The position numbers and the translations under genes are program-made. A stretch of DNA of 64,000 bases from JBGPQJ01 sp963829485. Its GTDB lineage: Bacteria > Chloroflexota > Anaerolineae > Anaerolineales > Villigracilaceae. Where the stretch lies: assembly GCA_963829485.1 (NCBI GenBank), contig CAWHIK010000002.1, positions 62,001 through 126,000 of the forward strand, given 5' to 3'. The notes under the pieces were generated by a model, which worked only from the letters and a program-made list of their open reading frames with translations, did not search any database and had not been told where the DNA came from. This document shows, in pieces, positions 62,658 through 64,000 of this stretch (positions are counted from its first letter, which is position 1; every line of letters starts with the position of its first letter).

Positions 62658-63980
62658 ATGATGGGACTAGGCCGAGAACAAGCCGCAAAAAAAATTCGTC
62701 TAGCAGATGCCCCGGACACGCCCGTTTGGCTGCGTCACGCGGTCGGTTTGCCTCAACGGCTATTCATTTCTCGCGCCGAGAAAGAGTTATTCGATCGTAT
62801 CCGTAAATATGGGGAGCTAACCAAACCGGAATTGGTCGCCTCCACCGAATATTCCCGCACCAAGATCACCAGCAGCATTGATTCCCTTTTACAAAAAAAA
62901 TTCATTATAGAAAATCAAGAAACCGAGTACACGGGCGGCCGCCGCTCCAAGACCTATAGTATCAATGGCAGCCTGGGGTACATTGCAGGTGTTGACATAG
63001 GCGCCACCAGCATCGATCTCGCCATCGCTGATTTTTCAAGAAATATTCTTGTGCGTTACAGTGAACCAGCACTCGTTCGCGAAGGCCCGATCAAGGTACT
63101 GGGGCGGGTGTGCGGCGTACTTGAGAAATTGATGCTGGAAAATGGACTCAATGCCGAGCGCCTTCTGGGCATTGGTATGGGAATCCCGGGACCGGTTGAT
63201 TTTTCTTTAGGAATGGCTGTTTCTCCTCCAATCATGCCGGGGTGGGATTGTTACCCCATCATACAGACTGTTCAACAATGGTTCCCGAACGCTAATGTCG
63301 TGATCGATAATGATGTAAATGTCATGGCCTTGGGGGAGATCCACCAGGGAGAGGGCAAAAATGTCAGCAATTTAATCTTTGTGAAGGTGGGCACAGGGAT
63401 CGGATCTGGAATCGTTTGTGAAGGCAGGATTTACCGCGGAGCCAGCGGATGTGCCGGCGATATCGGCCACATTAGTGTATCCAAATCAGGCCCTCTCTGT
63501 CACTGCGGGAACACTGGCTGCCTCGAAGCGGTTGCAGGGGGCCCAGCAATAGCTAAGCGTTCGCTTATCGCAGCTCAGGCTGGTAGAAGCCCATTTCTCC
63601 TGGAACAATACGAAAGAAAGGGTGGAAAAATCACCGCGGAAGACGTGGGCATTGCTGCCCGCGAAGGTGATGCGGTAGCCATAGAGGTCATCCGGGAAAG
63701 CGGGCAATTGATCGGGGACGTCCTGGCCGCCCTGGTAAATTTTTACAATCCGGAAATGATCATCATCGGTGGCGGCGTGAGCAATCTCGGAAACCAATTC
63801 CTTTCATCCATTCGTCAGGCTGTTTTAAACAGATCATTACCTCTCGCGACCCGGAATTTGAACATCGTTTTCTCCGGGACCGGTTCTGATGCGGGGATCA
63901 TCGGTGCTGTAAATCTGGCCATGGACTATATATTTACGGTCGAATCAACAACCAACTCGGGCAATGGCAACAAGGAGTAG
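62658..63980 (+). CDS. ROK-family transcriptional regulator (NagC/XylR type)
   Basis: A 440-residue protein. A winged helix at about residues 40-95 (ELFDRIRKYGELTKPELV, SRTKITSSIDSLLQKKFI) precedes a ROK domain. IAGVDIGATSIDLAIADF is the ATP-binding-like motif, VVIDNDVNVMALGE the Asp region, and GDIGHISVSKSGPLCHCGNTGCLEAV the zinc-binding CxCGxxGCxE. The usual ExGH of ROK sugar kinases is DIGH here, and the N-terminal DNA-binding domain indicates a sugar-responsive repressor. It starts the next gene group; its stop is three bases before the next ATG. Confidence 0.87.
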   Translation: MMGLGREQAAKKIRLADAPDTPVWLRHAVGLPQRLFISRAEKELFDRIRKYGELTKPELVASTEYSRTKITSSIDSLLQKKFIIENQETEYTGGRRSKTYSINGSLGYIAGVDIGATSIDLAIADFSRNILVRYSEPALVREGPIKVLGRVCGVLEKLMLENGLNAERLLGIGMGIPGPVDFSLGMAVSPPIMPGWDCYPIIQTVQQWFPNANVVIDNDVNVMALGEIHQGEGKNVSNLIFVKVGTGIGSGIVCEGRIYRGASGCAGDIGHISVSKSGPLCHCGNTGCLEAVAGGPAIAKRSLIAAQAGRSPFLLEQYERKGGKITAEDVGIAAREGDAVAIEVIRESGQLIGDVLAALVNFYNPEMIIIGGGVSNLGNQFLSSIRQAVLNRSLPLATRNLNIVFSGTGSDAGIIGAVNLAMDYIFTVESTTNSGNGNKE

Positions 63981-63983
63981 TGC

Positions 63984-64000
63984 ATGAAATTCGGTGTTAA
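63984..64000 (+). CDS. Start of a further gene (truncated by window edge)
   Basis: ATG 63984 follows an AAGGAG site and gives MKFGV before the window ends. The KFGV start resembles TIM-barrel sugar isomerases, but five residues do not allow an assignment. Confidence 0.4.

Noticed and set aside
1..64000. CRISPR arrays, prophage or plasmid functions
   Set aside because: No regularly spaced repeats, integrase, phage structural or replication genes were seen; the only mobile gene is tnpB.

Overview
This window looks like a chromosomal carbohydrate-utilisation island from an anaerobic bacterium, most likely Chloroflexota of the class Anaerolineae. That placement is inferred from four things: lipoprotein signal peptides ending LAAC followed by Ala/Pro/Thr/Glu-rich linkers, an actinobacterial-type class I xylose isomerase, strictly anaerobic enzymes (a tungsten aldehyde oxidoreductase and a glycyl-radical enzyme with its activase), and a cupin-type phosphoglucose isomerase. 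No rRNA, tRNA or CRISPR was seen.

Layout. (1) 1-6.9 kb: L-rhamnose module: end of rhaB, a DUF1638 protein, a DeoR-type regulator with a clear promoter and a triple 10-bp repeat, rhaM, rhaD, rhaA, a tungsten aldehyde:ferredoxin oxidoreductase that may oxidise lactaldehyde, and a second class II aldolase. (2) 6.9-13.8 kb: xylo-oligosaccharide module: GH3, xylA, GH52 beta-xylosidase, xylB. (3) 13.8-15.05 kb: a lone TnpB element lying directly against the xylB stop codon. (4) 15.1-22.4 kb: threonine aldolase, a ChvE/GguAB-type sugar ABC transporter, a HbpS-like protein and an NAD-dependent epimerase. (5) 22.4-33.8 kb: a response regulator, histidine kinase and solute-binding lipoprotein in one operon, followed by a YtfQRT/YjfF-type ABC transporter whose last permease carries an extra extracytoplasmic domain, and an unknown lipoprotein. 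(6) 33.8-43.3 kb: a zinc dehydrogenase, araB-araD-araA, a glycyl-radical dehydratase-like enzyme with its activase, an FMN-binding protein and a relic of a second araA. (7) 43.4-58.5 kb, minus strand: two gene groups that look like an uncharacterised sugar/polyol pathway under a GntR regulator: two FGGY kinases, two zinc dehydrogenases, Gfo/Idh, a phosphotriesterase-like hydrolase, cupin PGI, a 2-hydroxyacid dehydrogenase, KDPG aldolase, a shikimate-dehydrogenase-like protein, DERA, a TIM-barrel isomerase, a VOC protein and an Old Yellow Enzyme. (8) 58.9-64 kb, plus strand and divergent: TIM-barrel isomerase, Gfo/Idh, L-fucose isomerase-like protein, ROK regulator and the start of another gene.

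The genes fit together as uptake of pentoses and deoxysugars from plant polysaccharide, their conversion to pentose phosphates, DHAP and lactaldehyde, and anaerobic disposal of the aldehydes. The strongest candidate for something undescribed is a pair of matching 5' leaders before the two main sugar-binding lipoprotein genes. They share a 39-nt core with identical spacing and a distant complementary segment that would form the same pseudoknot in both.

Caution: ten single-base frameshifts, mostly in short homopolymers, and two in-frame stops interrupt otherwise full-length genes. This suggests an error-prone assembly, or less likely gene decay. Frameshifted genes are annotated over their full reconstructed span.
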